NCBI RefSeq assembly: GCF_012986595.1
Contig: NZ_JAAQYM010000008.1
Span: 62,001 to 126,000 of the forward strand
Direction: 5' to 3'
From: Pseudomonas koreensis
GTDB taxonomy: Bacteria; Pseudomonadota; Gammaproteobacteria; Pseudomonadales; Pseudomonadaceae
DNA: 64,000 nt
The stretch's first letter is position 1, and the number at the start of each line of letters is the position of its first letter. The notes beneath the pieces were generated by a model, which was not told where the DNA came from, ran no database searches, and saw nothing but the letters and a program-made list of their open reading frames with translations. The position numbers were made by a program, and so were the translations under genes. Shown here one piece after another: positions 8,860 to 17,947 of this stretch.

Positions 8860-9999
8860 ATGTTGGCAGTGGATGACGCGCAACCCGTGGCAGCGTCGGT
8901 GGTTGAGGTGGGCGATGCCCGCGAGCGTTTTGCGCAGTGGCGTGAAGGCAAGGCCGGGAAGGTGCTGTCGGTCTCGGTGATCGGCGACAGCTACAGTGCC
9001 GGGCAGGATTTCTACCTGAACAAACTGGTGCAGCGTGTGGCCGGGGAGGTGGGTTTTGCCGGTCCCGGTTATGTCGGCTTCAACCATGGCGCAGCGCTGG
9101 GCGGTACGCATTTCAAATACACCCGCAGCAGCGACCAATATTTCGGCGGCGGCTGGCAGGTGTCCGGCCTCGGTCAGGCCAGCCCCGATAGTCGCACGGT
9201 GACCGGCAAACCCGGTGCGTGGCTGCAGATCGACGCCCATCCGACGCCGGCGATCAACACTGCCGTGACCCAGGCGAAATTGCTCTATCTGGGCAACGGC
9301 GAAGCCAGTGAACTGCGCTACCGCTGGACGCCCTCGCAAGACTGGAAACCGTTGAAACTCGAAGGTTCGGGCGTTCAGGAAGTGCCGCTGGCAGGTCTCT
9401 CTTCAGTAGCAGACTGGTCGTTCAAACTGGAAGTGCTGAAGGGCGCGCCGACGCTGTTTGGCCTGTGGATGAGCAACGATCAGAACGGCGTGCGCGTATC
9501 GAAACTGGCGGCATCGGGCGCGGCATCGGCGGACTTCTATCACCAGGATCGGCCATGGCGGGTGCAGTGGAAAGCGGCGGTGTCGAAGATCCCCGCCGAC
9601 GTTTATCTGATCATGCTCGGCGGCAATGACCAGGGCTTCGGCGTCAAACCCGAACAGTATCTGCACAACGTTCAGGGCCTGGTGGCGATGATCCGCGAGA
9701 TTCAACCGGCGGCGAGTATCAACCTGATCATGCGTCAGGACACCACGCGCTCCAGTGCCTATCCGATGTCGGCGTATGCGCAGGTGCTGCAGCCGTGGGC
9801 GCATGAACAGCATCTGGGTTACGCCAACCTGCAATGCGCCTTTGGCCCGGACGTCAAACGCTATGCGGCGGCGATGATCGGCCCGGACCAGATTCATCCA
9901 AAGCCGGCCACGGGCGGCAAGGTGATTGCTGATTATTTTTATCGCTGGATTGTCAGTGGCATCAACGCGGACAGTTGCGACACCACCAACCCCCTGTAG
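8860..9999 (+). CDS. SGNH/GDSL-type hydrolase, possible polysaccharide esterase
   Basis: 379 aa. The catalytic blocks of SGNH hydrolases are present: SVIGDSYSAG (block I, Ser), GGND in IMLGGNDQGFG (block III), and DQIHP near the C-terminus (Asp/His of block V). No clear signal peptide is visible from the ATG used here (good AAGGAA site upstream), which is odd for an enzyme that would act on an exported polymer. Either it works on cytoplasmic intermediates or the N-terminus is mis-set. Its place beside the acyltransferase suggests control of acylation of the polymer. Confidence 0.75.
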   Translation: MLAVDDAQPVAASVVEVGDARERFAQWREGKAGKVLSVSVIGDSYSAGQDFYLNKLVQRVAGEVGFAGPGYVGFNHGAALGGTHFKYTRSSDQYFGGGWQVSGLGQASPDSRTVTGKPGAWLQIDAHPTPAINTAVTQAKLLYLGNGEASELRYRWTPSQDWKPLKLEGSGVQEVPLAGLSSVADWSFKLEVLKGAPTLFGLWMSNDQNGVRVSKLAASGAASADFYHQDRPWRVQWKAAVSKIPADVYLIMLGGNDQGFGVKPEQYLHNVQGLVAMIREIQPAASINLIMRQDTTRSSAYPMSAYAQVLQPWAHEQHLGYANLQCAFGPDVKRYAAAMIGPDQIHPKPATGGKVIADYFYRWIVSGINADSCDTTNPL

Positions 10000-10076
10000 G
10001 AGCTGCCGAAGGCTGCGATCTTTTGATCTTGCTCTTAAAATCAAAAGATCGCAGCGTGCCGCAGCTCCTACAGGGG
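9991..10076. repeat. Long inverted repeat (second REP family), between convergent genes
   Basis: Arms of about 36 bp (9991-10026 and 10041-10076) are nearly perfect inverted copies built around CTGCGATCTTTTGA. They close a long hairpin that starts before, and includes, the stop codon of the esterase gene. It lies between convergent genes and may end transcription from both sides. It differs in sequence from the GAGCCTGCTCGC family elsewhere in the window. Confidence 0.8.
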
Positions 10077-10084
10077 CCAGTGTG

Positions 10085-10489
10085 CTATTCGAATTGTTCG
10101 ATCTGGCTCAGTAGCTCTTTGAGCTTTTGTGGCATCAACTGCGTCGCACACCGCGTCTCGACGTTGATGATGATCGCCGGCTCGTTGCAGCACAGGCGCA
10201 CGCGGAAGCGCCAGTCGCTGAAGATCACTTTCAGGCCATCACGGTCGTCCATTTCCAGCGCCTGCTCGGCATAGCGTTGTTTCAGGTGGGCGAGCAGGGG
10301 ATAGGGATCCGCCAGCGTCCGGCGAATGTCGCCGGACGAAGGAAACATGCCGATGCGCTCCACCAGCAGAATGCTGCCCAGCCACGCCTCGTTGGCGCTG
10401 GGCAACGGCTGATGGCGTGACAGCCGACTCACCGCTCCGAGGTTGCCCACCTCCCGTTCAATGTCCGCTGAATGTTGTGCCATGTTCAT
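10085..10489 (-). CDS. Free-standing C-terminal domain of a phosphomannomutase (CpsG/ManB type)
   Basis: 134 aa. Residues from about 48 onward, starting at MFPSSGDIRRTLADP and running through DGLKVIFSDWRFRVRL and NEPAIIINVETR, match the last domain of CpsG/ManB-type phosphohexomutases. There the segment reads FPSSGEINRK...[22 protein letters not shown]; this comparison is from memory of the family. Domains 1-3, including the catalytic phosphoserine and metal site, are absent, and the phosphate-binding SSNTEP loop reads CCNEP. It cannot be a mutase alone. A good AGGAGA ribosome binding site and intact frame argue it is expressed. It lies downstream of galU on the same strand, 38 bp away, probably co-transcribed. 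Confidence 0.72.
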   Translation of the reverse strand: MNMAQHSADIEREVGNLGAVSRLSRHQPLPSANEAWLGSILLVERIGMFPSSGDIRRTLADPYPLLAHLKQRYAEQALEMDDRDGLKVIFSDWRFRVRLCCNEPAIIINVETRCATQLMPQKLKELLSQIEQFE

Positions 10490-10527
10490 GCTGGTCTCCT
10501 GAATAGAGAAGTGGGCGAGGGACCGTC

Positions 10528-11361
10528 TCAGCGGCCCTTGAGGTACACGTTGTCGTAGCAGAAATTGGTCGCCTGCAAGTAACCCTCGGCATCGCCGCAG
10601 TCGAAGCGCAGGCCCTTGAACTTGTAGGCCAGCACGCAGCCGTTCTGCGCCTGTTTCATCAGCGCGTCGGTGATCTGGATCTCGCCGCCCTTGCCCGGCT
10701 GGGTGTCGGCGATCAGGTCGAAAATGTCCGGGGTGAGGATGTAGCGGCCGATGATCGCCAGGTTCGATGGCGCGTCTTGCGGCGCCGGTTTTTCCACCAT
10801 GTGATTGACCCGGTAGATGCCGTCGGAGATCAACTCGCCGGCAATCACCCCGTACTTGTGGGTCTGGTCGGCCGGGACTTCCTGGATGGCAACGATCGAG
10901 CAGCGGAATTTCTTGTACAGCTGAATCATCTGCGAGAGCACGCCGTCACCTTCCAGGTTCAGGCACAGGTCATCGGCCAGCACCACGGCGAAGGGTTCGT
11001 CGCCGATCAGCGGACGGCCGCTGAGAATCGCGTGACCCAGGCCTTTCATTTCCACCTGGCGGGTGTAGGAGAAGGTGCAGGTGTCGATCAATTCGCGGGT
11101 GCCGGCGAGGAATTTCTCTTTCTCGGTGCCGCGGATCTGGTGTTCGAGTTCGTAGCTGATGTCGAAGTGGTCTTCCAGCGCACGCTTGCCCCGACCGGTG
11201 ACGATGGCCATGTGTTGCAGGCCGGCGTCCCGTGCTTCTTCGACGGCGTATTCGATCAACGGCTTGTTGACGATCGGCAGCATTTCTTTCGGCATGGCTT
11301 TGGTGGCCGGCAAGAAACGCGTGCCGTAACCGGCGGCGGGGAACAAACATTTACGAATCAT
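10528..11361 (-). CDS. galU: UTP--glucose-1-phosphate uridylyltransferase
   Basis: About 277 aa. Makes UDP-glucose from UTP and glucose-1-phosphate; with GalE it feeds UDP-Glc and UDP-Gal to the polysaccharide pathway. The N-terminal nucleotide-binding segment KCLFPAAGYGTRFLPATKAM and the following KEMLPIVNKP are those of the GalU family, and the C-terminal KGLRFDCGDAEGYLQA is also typical. The start was set at ATG 11361 (AGGA 8 nt upstream); the frame is open to 11424, but the extra residues do not belong to the family. It is transcribed away from galE with a 374-bp gap between them. Confidence 0.96.
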   Translation of the reverse strand: MIRKCLFPAAGYGTRFLPATKAMPKEMLPIVNKPLIEYAVEEARDAGLQHMAIVTGRGKRALEDHFDISYELEHQIRGTEKEKFLAGTRELIDTCTFSYTRQVEMKGLGHAILSGRPLIGDEPFAVVLADDLCLNLEGDGVLSQMIQLYKKFRCSIVAIQEVPADQTHKYGVIAGELISDGIYRVNHMVEKPAPQDAPSNLAIIGRYILTPDIFDLIADTQPGKGGEIQITDALMKQAQNGCVLAYKFKGLRFDCGDAEGYLQATNFCYDNVYLKGR

Positions 11362-11735
11362 AAAAGTATCCTGAACAGTCATGGAACACAGCCAACGGGT
11401 GCGCGCACTCACGCAGGTGTGCAAGTTTCAATGAATATTGAAGGACTGCTTTAATACCTGAGTCGAGTAGTTAATGGCAATTAGCAAGCGCGGTAAAACA
11501 TGACAATGTTATGAGATGTCGGTAACAGCGTTATTAGTTATTTTTAGTCGGTATCTGTTGATAGTGATGTGTGTACTTGGAGTGCTAATAAGTACCAGGC
11601 AATACAGTTTGACCTGCATAAATATTTATTGCCAGTGGTTGAACTAATTTTGTTTGAGGCTGTTGTCGTCCTTGTTTGTGTGGTGCGCCACAGAATCAAT
11701 AAAAGGGACTTGACACGCTACTGGTTACTTATCCA
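11362..11735. promoter_or_regulatory. Divergent promoter region between galU and galE
   Basis: 374 bp, AT-rich, no gene seen. It separates the minus-strand galU unit from the plus-strand galE gene, so it must hold both promoters. TTGACA appears just upstream of galE (about 11709-11714), but without a clear -10 at the usual spacing before the start. No terminator or riboswitch-like structure was recognised. Confidence 0.5.
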
Positions 11736-12767
11736 ATGACGGACCGCGCTATGAAGATTCTGGTAACGGGTGGCGCCGGCTATATCGGCTCGCACACCAC
11801 ACTTGCGCTGCTTGAAGCAGGTTATGAAGTTGTTGTACTGGATAATCTTTGCAACAGCAGCGATGCGGCCCTGCACGCGATAGAAGGTATTTGCGGCAAA
11901 AGCGCGCTGATGATTCGCGGCGATGTCTGCGACCGCGCCTTGCTGGACCGGATTTTCCGCGAGCACGCCATCGACGCCGTGCTGCATTTTGCCGGGCTTA
12001 AAGCCGTCGGCGAGAGCGTGCGCAAACCGCTGGATTATTACGAGAATAACGTCGGCGGCAGCATCACGCTGTGCCAGGCGATGGCTGCGGCCGGGGTGTT
12101 CCGCCTGGTGTTCAGCTCGTCGGCCACGGTGTATGGCGAGCCTGAGCAGATGCCGATCCGCGAGGATTTCCCCACGGGCATTCCGACCAACCCTTATGGC
12201 CAATCCAAGCTGATCGTCGAGAACGTGCTGCGCGACCTGAGCCAGGCCGAGCCGCGCTGGAGCATTGCCTTGCTGCGCTACTTCAACCCGATCGGCGCGC
12301 ATCACAGCGGGCACATGGGCGAAGACCCCAACGGCATTCCCAACAACCTGCTGCCTTATATCAGCCAGGTGGCGGTCGGCAGCTTGCAGGAGCTGTCGAT
12401 CTTCGGTGATGACTACCCGACGATCGACGGCACCGGCGTGCGCGATTACATCCACGTCGTCGACCTCGCGGACGGTCACCTCAAGGCGTTGCAGGCGATT
12501 GCTGGACGCCCGGGCATCCACACCTGGAACCTCGGCACCGGCGACGGTTACAGCGTGATGCAAGTGTTGCAGGCCTTCGAACAAGCCTGCGGGCGCGCGG
12601 TGCCGTACCGGGTCATGCCGCGTCGTAGCGGCGACATTGCCGAGAGCTGGGCCGACGCCTCGAAAGCGGCGAAAGAACTGGGTTGGAAAGCCACGCGCAA
12701 TTTGCAGGACATGGTCACTGATACTTGGCGCTGGCAATCGAACCATCCGCGCGGTTATCTCGAATGA
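11736..12767 (+). CDS. galE: UDP-glucose 4-epimerase
   Basis: 343 aa, short-chain dehydrogenase-fold enzyme interconverting UDP-glucose and UDP-galactose. The NAD-binding GGAGYIGSH motif is at the N-terminus, SSSATVYG and the catalytic YxxxK (NPYGQSK) lie mid-protein, and RDYIHVVDLADGH and the family's C-terminus follow. ATG 11736 adds five residues before MKILVTGG; ATG 11751 is an equally good start. The gene begins the second rightward unit (galE to gfcD) of the polysaccharide locus. Confidence 0.96.
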   Translation: MTDRAMKILVTGGAGYIGSHTTLALLEAGYEVVVLDNLCNSSDAALHAIEGICGKSALMIRGDVCDRALLDRIFREHAIDAVLHFAGLKAVGESVRKPLDYYENNVGGSITLCQAMAAAGVFRLVFSSSATVYGEPEQMPIREDFPTGIPTNPYGQSKLIVENVLRDLSQAEPRWSIALLRYFNPIGAHHSGHMGEDPNGIPNNLLPYISQVAVGSLQELSIFGDDYPTIDGTGVRDYIHVVDLADGHLKALQAIAGRPGIHTWNLGTGDGYSVMQVLQAFEQACGRAVPYRVMPRRSGDIAESWADASKAAKELGWKATRNLQDMVTDTWRWQSNHPRGYLE

Positions 12768-12998
12768 TGTCGTTCTAATACTGAATGTTAGTTTCGGTCA
12801 GCTGTTAGATATCGTCGGGAAAATACGCTGGAAATGCCTTTTGCAAGTCCGTAGATATAAACCTGCCGTTCGACTTTTATCAGTTGGGTAAGACTGTGAA
12901 AGAACGACGGATCTTGTTCGCGGTTTTTGCGGACTTGAACGCTACCACCGCTAACACAGGCCGGTTTTTAACAGGCCGAATGTTAGAAAGGAGTTGAT

Positions 12999-13235
12999 AT
13001 GAAAAAAGTGATGGCGATTGCCCTGTTGACGATGTTGAGCAACTGGGCGTCCGCCGCTGAAGCGCCGCTTACTGCGGTGACCAATGTATCTGGCAGTGTC
13101 GCGGCTTCTACAGCGCCTGCTGCCAGTACGGCAATGGTTGCCAGTGCAGTTGCGGCGTCCAACAGCGGCGGAAGTGCCAACGGCGGTACCACGGGCACCA
13201 CCGGTACTACCGGCACCACCGGCACGCACAACTAA
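12999..13235 (+). CDS. Small secreted Ala/Ser/Gly/Thr-rich protein, GfcA/YjbE-like
   Basis: 78 aa. A signal peptide (MKKVMAIALLTMLSNWASAAEA) is followed by a low-complexity Ala/Ser/Thr/Val stretch and a C-terminal GTT-type tandem repeat (GTTGTTGTTGTTGT). This composition and layout match the small GfcA (YmcD) / YjbE proteins that begin the gfcABCDE and yjbEFGH operons of E. coli; three further Gfc-type genes follow here, which supports the assignment. The AAGGAG site is strong. A terminator-like hairpin follows immediately, so this short message may be made in excess over the downstream genes. Biochemical role unknown. Confidence 0.7.
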   Translation: MKKVMAIALLTMLSNWASAAEAPLTAVTNVSGSVAASTAPAASTAMVASAVAASNSGGSANGGTTGTTGTTGTTGTHN

Positions 13236-13263
13236 CAGGAACATTTGTTAGTGCAGTACAGGG

Positions 13264-13295
13264 TCGCCCGACGCAAGTCGGGTGACTTTATTTTT
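13264..13295 (+). terminator. Intrinsic terminator / attenuator between the gfcA-like gene and wza
   Basis: The 9-bp stem TCGCCCGAC / GTCGGGTGA (13264-13272 with 13277-13285, one G-U pair) closes a GCAA tetraloop and is followed by a T-rich tract (CTTTATTTTT). It has the form of a rho-independent terminator within what otherwise reads as one operon. Inference: partial termination lowers transcription of wza and gfcBCD relative to the small gene. Confidence 0.75.
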
Positions 13296-13324
13296 AGATT
13301 TGCCTTGAATAGCGTAGTGCCATT

Positions 13325-14440
13325 ATGACTCGTAGTTTTTCTCTTTTGCTGTTGGCAAGTATCGCTTTGCAAGGTTGCATGTTTTCCCCCGGCCAGTACC
13401 TGAGCACCGGTGACATCACGCGCCAGGGCGCCAGTGAAAGCAGTCGGGTCGAGCTGATCCCGATCACGCCCAAGCTGATCTCGATGACGCGCGCCACGCA
13501 AAAGCGTGAAACGGTGCCGGCGGAATTGTTGGCCACGCCTGCCGAATATCGCATCGGCAGCAACGATGTCTTGTACATCACGGTCTGGGATCACCCGGAG
13601 CTGACCGCGCCATCGGGGGCACAACAGCAGATCGACGCCAACGGTCGTCTGGTGCGCTCCGATGGCACGCTGTACTACCCGTTCATCAAGGAAGTGCAGG
13701 CGGCCGGCAAAACCATCCAGCAACTGCGCTCGGACATCGAAACGCGCCTGTCGGCGTTCATCGCCGAGCCGCAGGTGGACGTCGCGGTGCTGCGTTTTGC
13801 CAGTCAGAAAGTGGTGGTCTCGGGGGCCGTGGCCAAGGCCGGTCCGCAGCCGATTTCCACCAACCCGCTGAGCGTGGTCGAAGCCCTCGGCTCGGCCGGC
13901 ATCGACACCAATAATGCCGACTTGTCCGGCCTGCTGCTGACCCGCAATGGCCGGGTGTATCCGCTCAATCTCGATTCGCTCAACCAGCAGGATTCCGAGC
14001 TGCAGCATGTCTACCTCAAGGGTGGCGACCAGCTGTATCTGCCCTACAACGACAACAAGCGCATCTACGTCATGGGTGAGGTCAATCAGCCCCGTGCGCT
14101 GAGTTTCAAGACCGCGACCATGAACCTGTCGGATGTGCTCGGTTCGGTCGGCGGCTTGAGCCAGACCACCTCCAACGGCAACGCGGTGTACGTGATTCGC
14201 GGGGTGGAAAACCTCGATGTCGAGCCAGCGAAGATCTACCAGCTGGAAGCCCAGTCGCCGACCGCCATGGCACTTGCTTCGCACTTTCAGGTACGCCCGC
14301 AGGATGTGGTGTATGTCGGCCCGGCCAACGTGACGCGCTGGAACCGCTTCATCAGCCAACTGGTGCCGTCGGCATCGATTGTCGGGACCGGGGCTTCCGC
14401 TGCGAAGAACTGGAGCGAATTCAGTAACAACAGCAAATAA
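13325..14440 (+). CDS. wza: Wza/GfcE-type polysaccharide export outer-membrane lipoprotein
   Basis: 371 aa. The lipobox LQGC follows a short hydrophobic signal (mature N-terminus at Cys18). A poly_export domain comes next, with YRIGSNDVLYITVWDHPELTAP and GRLVRSDGTLYYPFIKEVQAAGKT. SLBB domains follow, including VVVSGAVAKAGPQPI and YVMGEVNQPRALSF. The C-terminus has an amphipathic helix-like WNRFISQLVPSASIV, as in Wza, where it forms the outer-membrane barrel. It is the exit channel that docks on the Wzc-type kinase encoded at 770. Confidence 0.94.
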   Translation: MTRSFSLLLLASIALQGCMFSPGQYLSTGDITRQGASESSRVELIPITPKLISMTRATQKRETVPAELLATPAEYRIGSNDVLYITVWDHPELTAPSGAQQQIDANGRLVRSDGTLYYPFIKEVQAAGKTIQQLRSDIETRLSAFIAEPQVDVAVLRFASQKVVVSGAVAKAGPQPISTNPLSVVEALGSAGIDTNNADLSGLLLTRNGRVYPLNLDSLNQQDSELQHVYLKGGDQLYLPYNDNKRIYVMGEVNQPRALSFKTATMNLSDVLGSVGGLSQTTSNGNAVYVIRGVENLDVEPAKIYQLEAQSPTAMALASHFQVRPQDVVYVGPANVTRWNRFISQLVPSASIVGTGASAAKNWSEFSNNSK

Positions 14441-14448
14441 GGCCGCCT

Positions 14449-15114
14449 GTGAAAACCTTGAAAGTTGGCGTCTGCCTGATGGCGGCCTTGATGTTGTGTG
14501 GCTGTAACCCGCTGATGACCGCGTCGGTGCGCAACCTCAAGTCGGCGGTGCTCGGCCCGGACGAACTGGATGTGAGCGCGGCCCAAGTGGCCGAGGTCAA
14601 GTACCCGCAAATCAAACTGACTACACCGTCCGGCTCCGGGGTGCTGGCGCTGGTGCGCGAGCGGCAAGACCTGCAGTTCTGGGTCGCCTCCGGCAAGCAG
14701 GTGTTGCTGCTGCGTGACGGCCTCGCCGTGCGCACCATTGGCCTAGGCGTGGAAGGCGATCTGGACGGCACGCGGCTGGCCGATAACGCGCCGTTCAAAC
14801 ACGGCCTGCATCAAGTCGCCGATGGCTTCACCAGTCAGCGCTGGATCGACCTCTACAAGGGCCAGCAAGTCGGCTTGATCGTCAACAGTCGTTTCTTGCG
14901 CCGGTCCACGCAAACCCTGGACATTCTCGACAAGGAATACACCGTGCTGCGTGTCGATGAACAGATCGACGTCCCGGCCATCGGCCTGCGGGCGACCAAT
15001 CATTATTGGGTCGACCCGGTGGACGGGTTCATTGTGCAGAGTGAGCAACAGCTGACCAAGCAACTGCGCGTGCGCATTGTGCAACTGACCCCTGATCGCA
15101 GGCATCTGCCATGA
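14449..15114 (+). CDS. YjbF/GfcB-family lipoprotein
   Basis: 221 aa from a GTG start 8 bp after wza. Signal peptide with lipobox LCGC (MAALMLCGCNPL) implies a lipoprotein. The body (QIKLTTPSGSG, VLALVRERQDLQFWVASGKQVLLLRDGLAVRTIGLGVEGDL) matches the GfcB/YjbF family found in group 4 capsule and yjb exopolysaccharide operons. Role in secretion or assembly of the polymer is known only genetically. The gene overlaps the next start by 4 bp. Confidence 0.85.
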   Translation: MKTLKVGVCLMAALMLCGCNPLMTASVRNLKSAVLGPDELDVSAAQVAEVKYPQIKLTTPSGSGVLALVRERQDLQFWVASGKQVLLLRDGLAVRTIGLGVEGDLDGTRLADNAPFKHGLHQVADGFTSQRWIDLYKGQQVGLIVNSRFLRRSTQTLDILDKEYTVLRVDEQIDVPAIGLRATNHYWVDPVDGFIVQSEQQLTKQLRVRIVQLTPDRRHLP

Positions 15115-15872
15115 AGCGCTGGCGGATGTTCTCGGCGGGCCTGCTGTTGATCAGCGGCGCGAGTCAGGCAGCGGTCATCGTCAGCGGCGATGTCGCCAAC
15201 CCGGGACCGGTCGAATTGCCGCCGGGCGGGCGCTTGCTCGACGTGATCAGCGTGGCGGTGCCGAACGCCGAAGGTTACTGGCTGGCCGGTGAGTTGTTGC
15301 GCCAGTCGTTGCTGGAAGAGCAGGCGCGACTGAAGGCCGGGGTGTTGTTCGATCTGGATGTGTTGCAACGCATGGCCGCGTTGTTCGATCGCCCGAGCCG
15401 CGCCGCGCTGGCGTTGCGGCTGGCCGAGCAGGTGCGGCAGATGCCGGTCACCGGGCGCCAGGTCGCGGACCTGGACCCGGTCGCGGTGGAAGTCGGTTTT
15501 GCGCGCAACATTCGTCTGGATGATGGCGATCGCCTGAGCTACCCGAAACGGGTCGACGAGGTGCAAGTGCTGGGCGCGGTCGCCGACACCTGCCACGTGC
15601 CTTATCAGCCGCTGCTGGAGGCGCGCGAATACCTGGAAATCTGCACGCCGCTGGACGACGCCGAGGCCGATTACCTGTGGCTGATCCAGCCCAACGGTGC
15701 GGTCCGGCGCGTGGGCATTGCGCACTGGAATCGCGAGAGCGGGCACTTCCCCGTGGCCGGCAGCAAGATTCTGGTGCCGGTGAAAAACGATGATCTGGAT
15801 CCGCCTGTTCCTGAGCTGAATCAGCAGTTGGCCGAATTGATTGCCACGCAGCTGGCTGAGGTGGTTCGTTGA
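15111..15872 (+). CDS. GfcC/YjbG-family periplasmic capsule biosynthesis protein
   Basis: 253 aa with a signal peptide (about residues 1-21, ending SGASQA). VIVSGDVANPGPVELPPGGRLLDVI is a beta-grasp segment like the SLBB repeats of Wza, as known for GfcC. The middle has an alpha-helical Arg/Leu-rich region, and the C-terminus an amphipathic helix. It overlaps GfcB's stop (ATGA) and is followed by gfcD with a 4-bp overlap, so the three are translationally coupled. Likely a periplasmic factor near the Wza exit channel. Confidence 0.85.
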   Translation: MKRWRMFSAGLLLISGASQAAVIVSGDVANPGPVELPPGGRLLDVISVAVPNAEGYWLAGELLRQSLLEEQARLKAGVLFDLDVLQRMAALFDRPSRAALALRLAEQVRQMPVTGRQVADLDPVAVEVGFARNIRLDDGDRLSYPKRVDEVQVLGAVADTCHVPYQPLLEAREYLEICTPLDDAEADYLWLIQPNGAVRRVGIAHWNRESGHFPVAGSKILVPVKNDDLDPPVPELNQQLAELIATQLAEVVR

Positions 15873-17947
15873 AGTTACGTGTTGCAGCTGTGTTGTTATT
15901 GCCGTGCGGCCTGGTGCATGCCGAGCCGCGCATTACTCAAAATGATTTCGGTGGCACCGGTCTGTTGCAGACCCCGACGGCGCGCATGGCCCCGGCCGGT
16001 GAACTGAGCGTCAACGCCAACCGCACCGAGCCTTACAGCCGCTACAGCGTGTCGTTGCAGCCGCTGGACTGGCTCGAAGGATCGTTCCGCTACACCGCCA
16101 TCACCAACCGGCCCTACGGCTCCGAGGCGCTGAGCGGCAGCCAGAGCTACAAGGACAAGGCGGTCGATGCCAAAGTCCGGCTGTGGCAGGAAACCCACTG
16201 GGCGCCGGAAGTGGCGCTGGGCTTCCGAGACATCGGCGGTACGGGCTTGTTCTCCAGTGAGTTTTTTGTCGCCAACAAGCGCTATGACAATTTCGATTTC
16301 AGTGCCGGCATTGCCTGGGGTTATCTGGGCAATCGCGGCGACATGGACAACCCGCTGGGCTACGTCAGTGATCGCTTTGACACCCGGCCGGCCCTCGAGG
16401 GGACCGGTGACGTCAACTCCGGCTCGTACTTTCGCGGCAAGCCGTCGTTCTTCGGTGGCGTGAGTTATCAGACGCCGTGGGATCGGCTCAGCCTGAAACT
16501 CGAATACGAAGGCAACGACTACAAGCACGAACCGAAGGACAACGTGATCAAGCAAGACTCGCCGATCAACGTCGGCGCAGTGTTCAAGGTGGCTGATTCG
16601 GTGGACGTCAGCGCGGCGTGGGAGCGTGGCAACACGGCGATGTTCGGCATCACCTTTCACACCAATTTCGTCAGCCGCAAGGCACCGGCCAAGACCTACG
16701 ATCCAACGCCTGAACCGTTGCCGGCGAAGATGCCGACCACGTCGATGGAGCAGGTCGACTGGGCCAACGTCTCGCAGCGTTTGCAGCAGAATGCCGGGTA
16801 CAAGGTCGAGCGCATCAGCCAGCGTGATTCCGAGTTGATCGTGTACGGCGAGCAGCAGCGTTACTTCCATTCGTCGAAGGCCGTTGGCCGCGCGAGCCGG
16901 ATTCTCGACAACAGTGTGAACGACGACATCAACTGGTTCACCGTGGTCAACAAGCGCTACGACCTGCCGCTGGAGGAAACCAGCGTGCCACGCCAGACCT
17001 TCCGCGAAGTGATCAACAACGAGGAGCCGCTGGAGTCGTTGCACCGCACCACCGAGATCAACCCGGCGATGCCGCACAACGAGAAAACCCTCTACACCGA
17101 GGCGCCGCAGCATTTCAGTTATGGCGTGGGTTTGGGCTTCAAGCAAAACGTCGGCGGCCCGGATGGCTTGCTCTATCAATTCAGTGCCGACGCAGACGCT
17201 GAATATCGTTTCAACCGCAACACCTGGTGGAGCGGCTTGCTCAGTGCCAACCTGGTAAACAACTTCGACAAGTTCTCTTACGATGCACCCAGCGGCCTGC
17301 CGCGGGTGCGCACCGATTTGCGTCAATACCTGACCACCTCGGAAGTGACCATGCCGTTGTTCCAGGTCAGCCATGCCGAGCAGTTGGACAAGGACCTGTA
17401 TGGCATGGTCTATGGCGGGTATCTGGAGTCGATGTTTGCCGGTGTCGGCGGCGAGGTGCTGTTCCGGCCGACCGGCGAGCGCTGGTCGGTGGGGGCGGAT
17501 CTGAACTACGTGCGCCAGCGGGAATTCGACCAGGGTTTCGGCCTGCGCGACTACTCGGTCTGGACTGGCCACATCACCGGCTACACCGACTTGCCGTATG
17601 ACACGTTGGCGGCGGTCAGTGTCGGTCGCTATCTGGCCGGCGACTGGGGCGGCACGCTCGACATCTCTCGCGAGTTCTTTAACGGCGTGCGCTTCGGCGC
17701 CTGGGCGACAATCACCACCGCCGGCAGTGCGGAGTACGGCGAGGGTAGTTTCGACAAGGGCCTCTACCTGTCGATCCCGTTCGACGAAATGATGAGCATG
17801 TCGACCATGCGCCGCGCCAATCTCGTCTGGGCGCCACTGACCCGTGACGGCGGCGCCAGGCTCAATCGCAGCTTCCAGCTGCACTCGATGACCGATAGCC
17901 GCGAGGGCGATATGTTTTATCGCAACTTCTCGAAGATTACCGAGTAA
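15869..17947 (+). CDS. GfcD/YjbH-family outer-membrane beta-barrel protein
   Basis: 692 aa from a TTG start overlapping gfcC by 4 bp. The signal peptide ends near LVHA, and the mature protein starts EPRITQNDFGGTGLLQTPTARMAPAGELSVN, typical of YjbH/GfcD. Repeated aromatic and Gly-rich amphipathic strands run to the C-terminus, consistent with one or two barrels. A periplasm-like segment (about 270-390) interrupts them. Predicted to sit in the outer membrane and assist polymer export or attachment. It is the last gene of the unit; repeats follow. Confidence 0.88.
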   Translation: MKLRVAAVLLLPCGLVHAEPRITQNDFGGTGLLQTPTARMAPAGELSVNANRTEPYSRYSVSLQPLDWLEGSFRYTAITNRPYGSEALSGSQSYKDKAVDAKVRLWQETHWAPEVALGFRDIGGTGLFSSEFFVANKRYDNFDFSAGIAWGYLGNRGDMDNPLGYVSDRFDTRPALEGTGDVNSGSYFRGKPSFFGGVSYQTPWDRLSLKLEYEGNDYKHEPKDNVIKQDSPINVGAVFKVADSVDVSAAWERGNTAMFGITFHTNFVSRKAPAKTYDPTPEPLPAKMPTTSMEQVDWANVSQRLQQNAGYKVERISQRDSELIVYGEQQRYFHSSKAVGRASRILDNSVNDDINWFTVVNKRYDLPLEETSVPRQTFREVINNEEPLESLHRTTEINPAMPHNEKTLYTEAPQHFSYGVGLGFKQNVGGPDGLLYQFSADADAEYRFNRNTWWSGLLSANLVNNFDKFSYDAPSGLPRVRTDLRQYLTTSEVTMPLFQVSHAEQLDKDLYGMVYGGYLESMFAGVGGEVLFRPTGERWSVGADLNYVRQREFDQGFGLRDYSVWTGHITGYTDLPYDTLAAVSVGRYLAGDWGGTLDISREFFNGVRFGAWATITTAGSAEYGEGSFDKGLYLSIPFDEMMSMSTMRRANLVWAPLTRDGGARLNRSFQLHSMTDSREGDMFYRNFSKITE

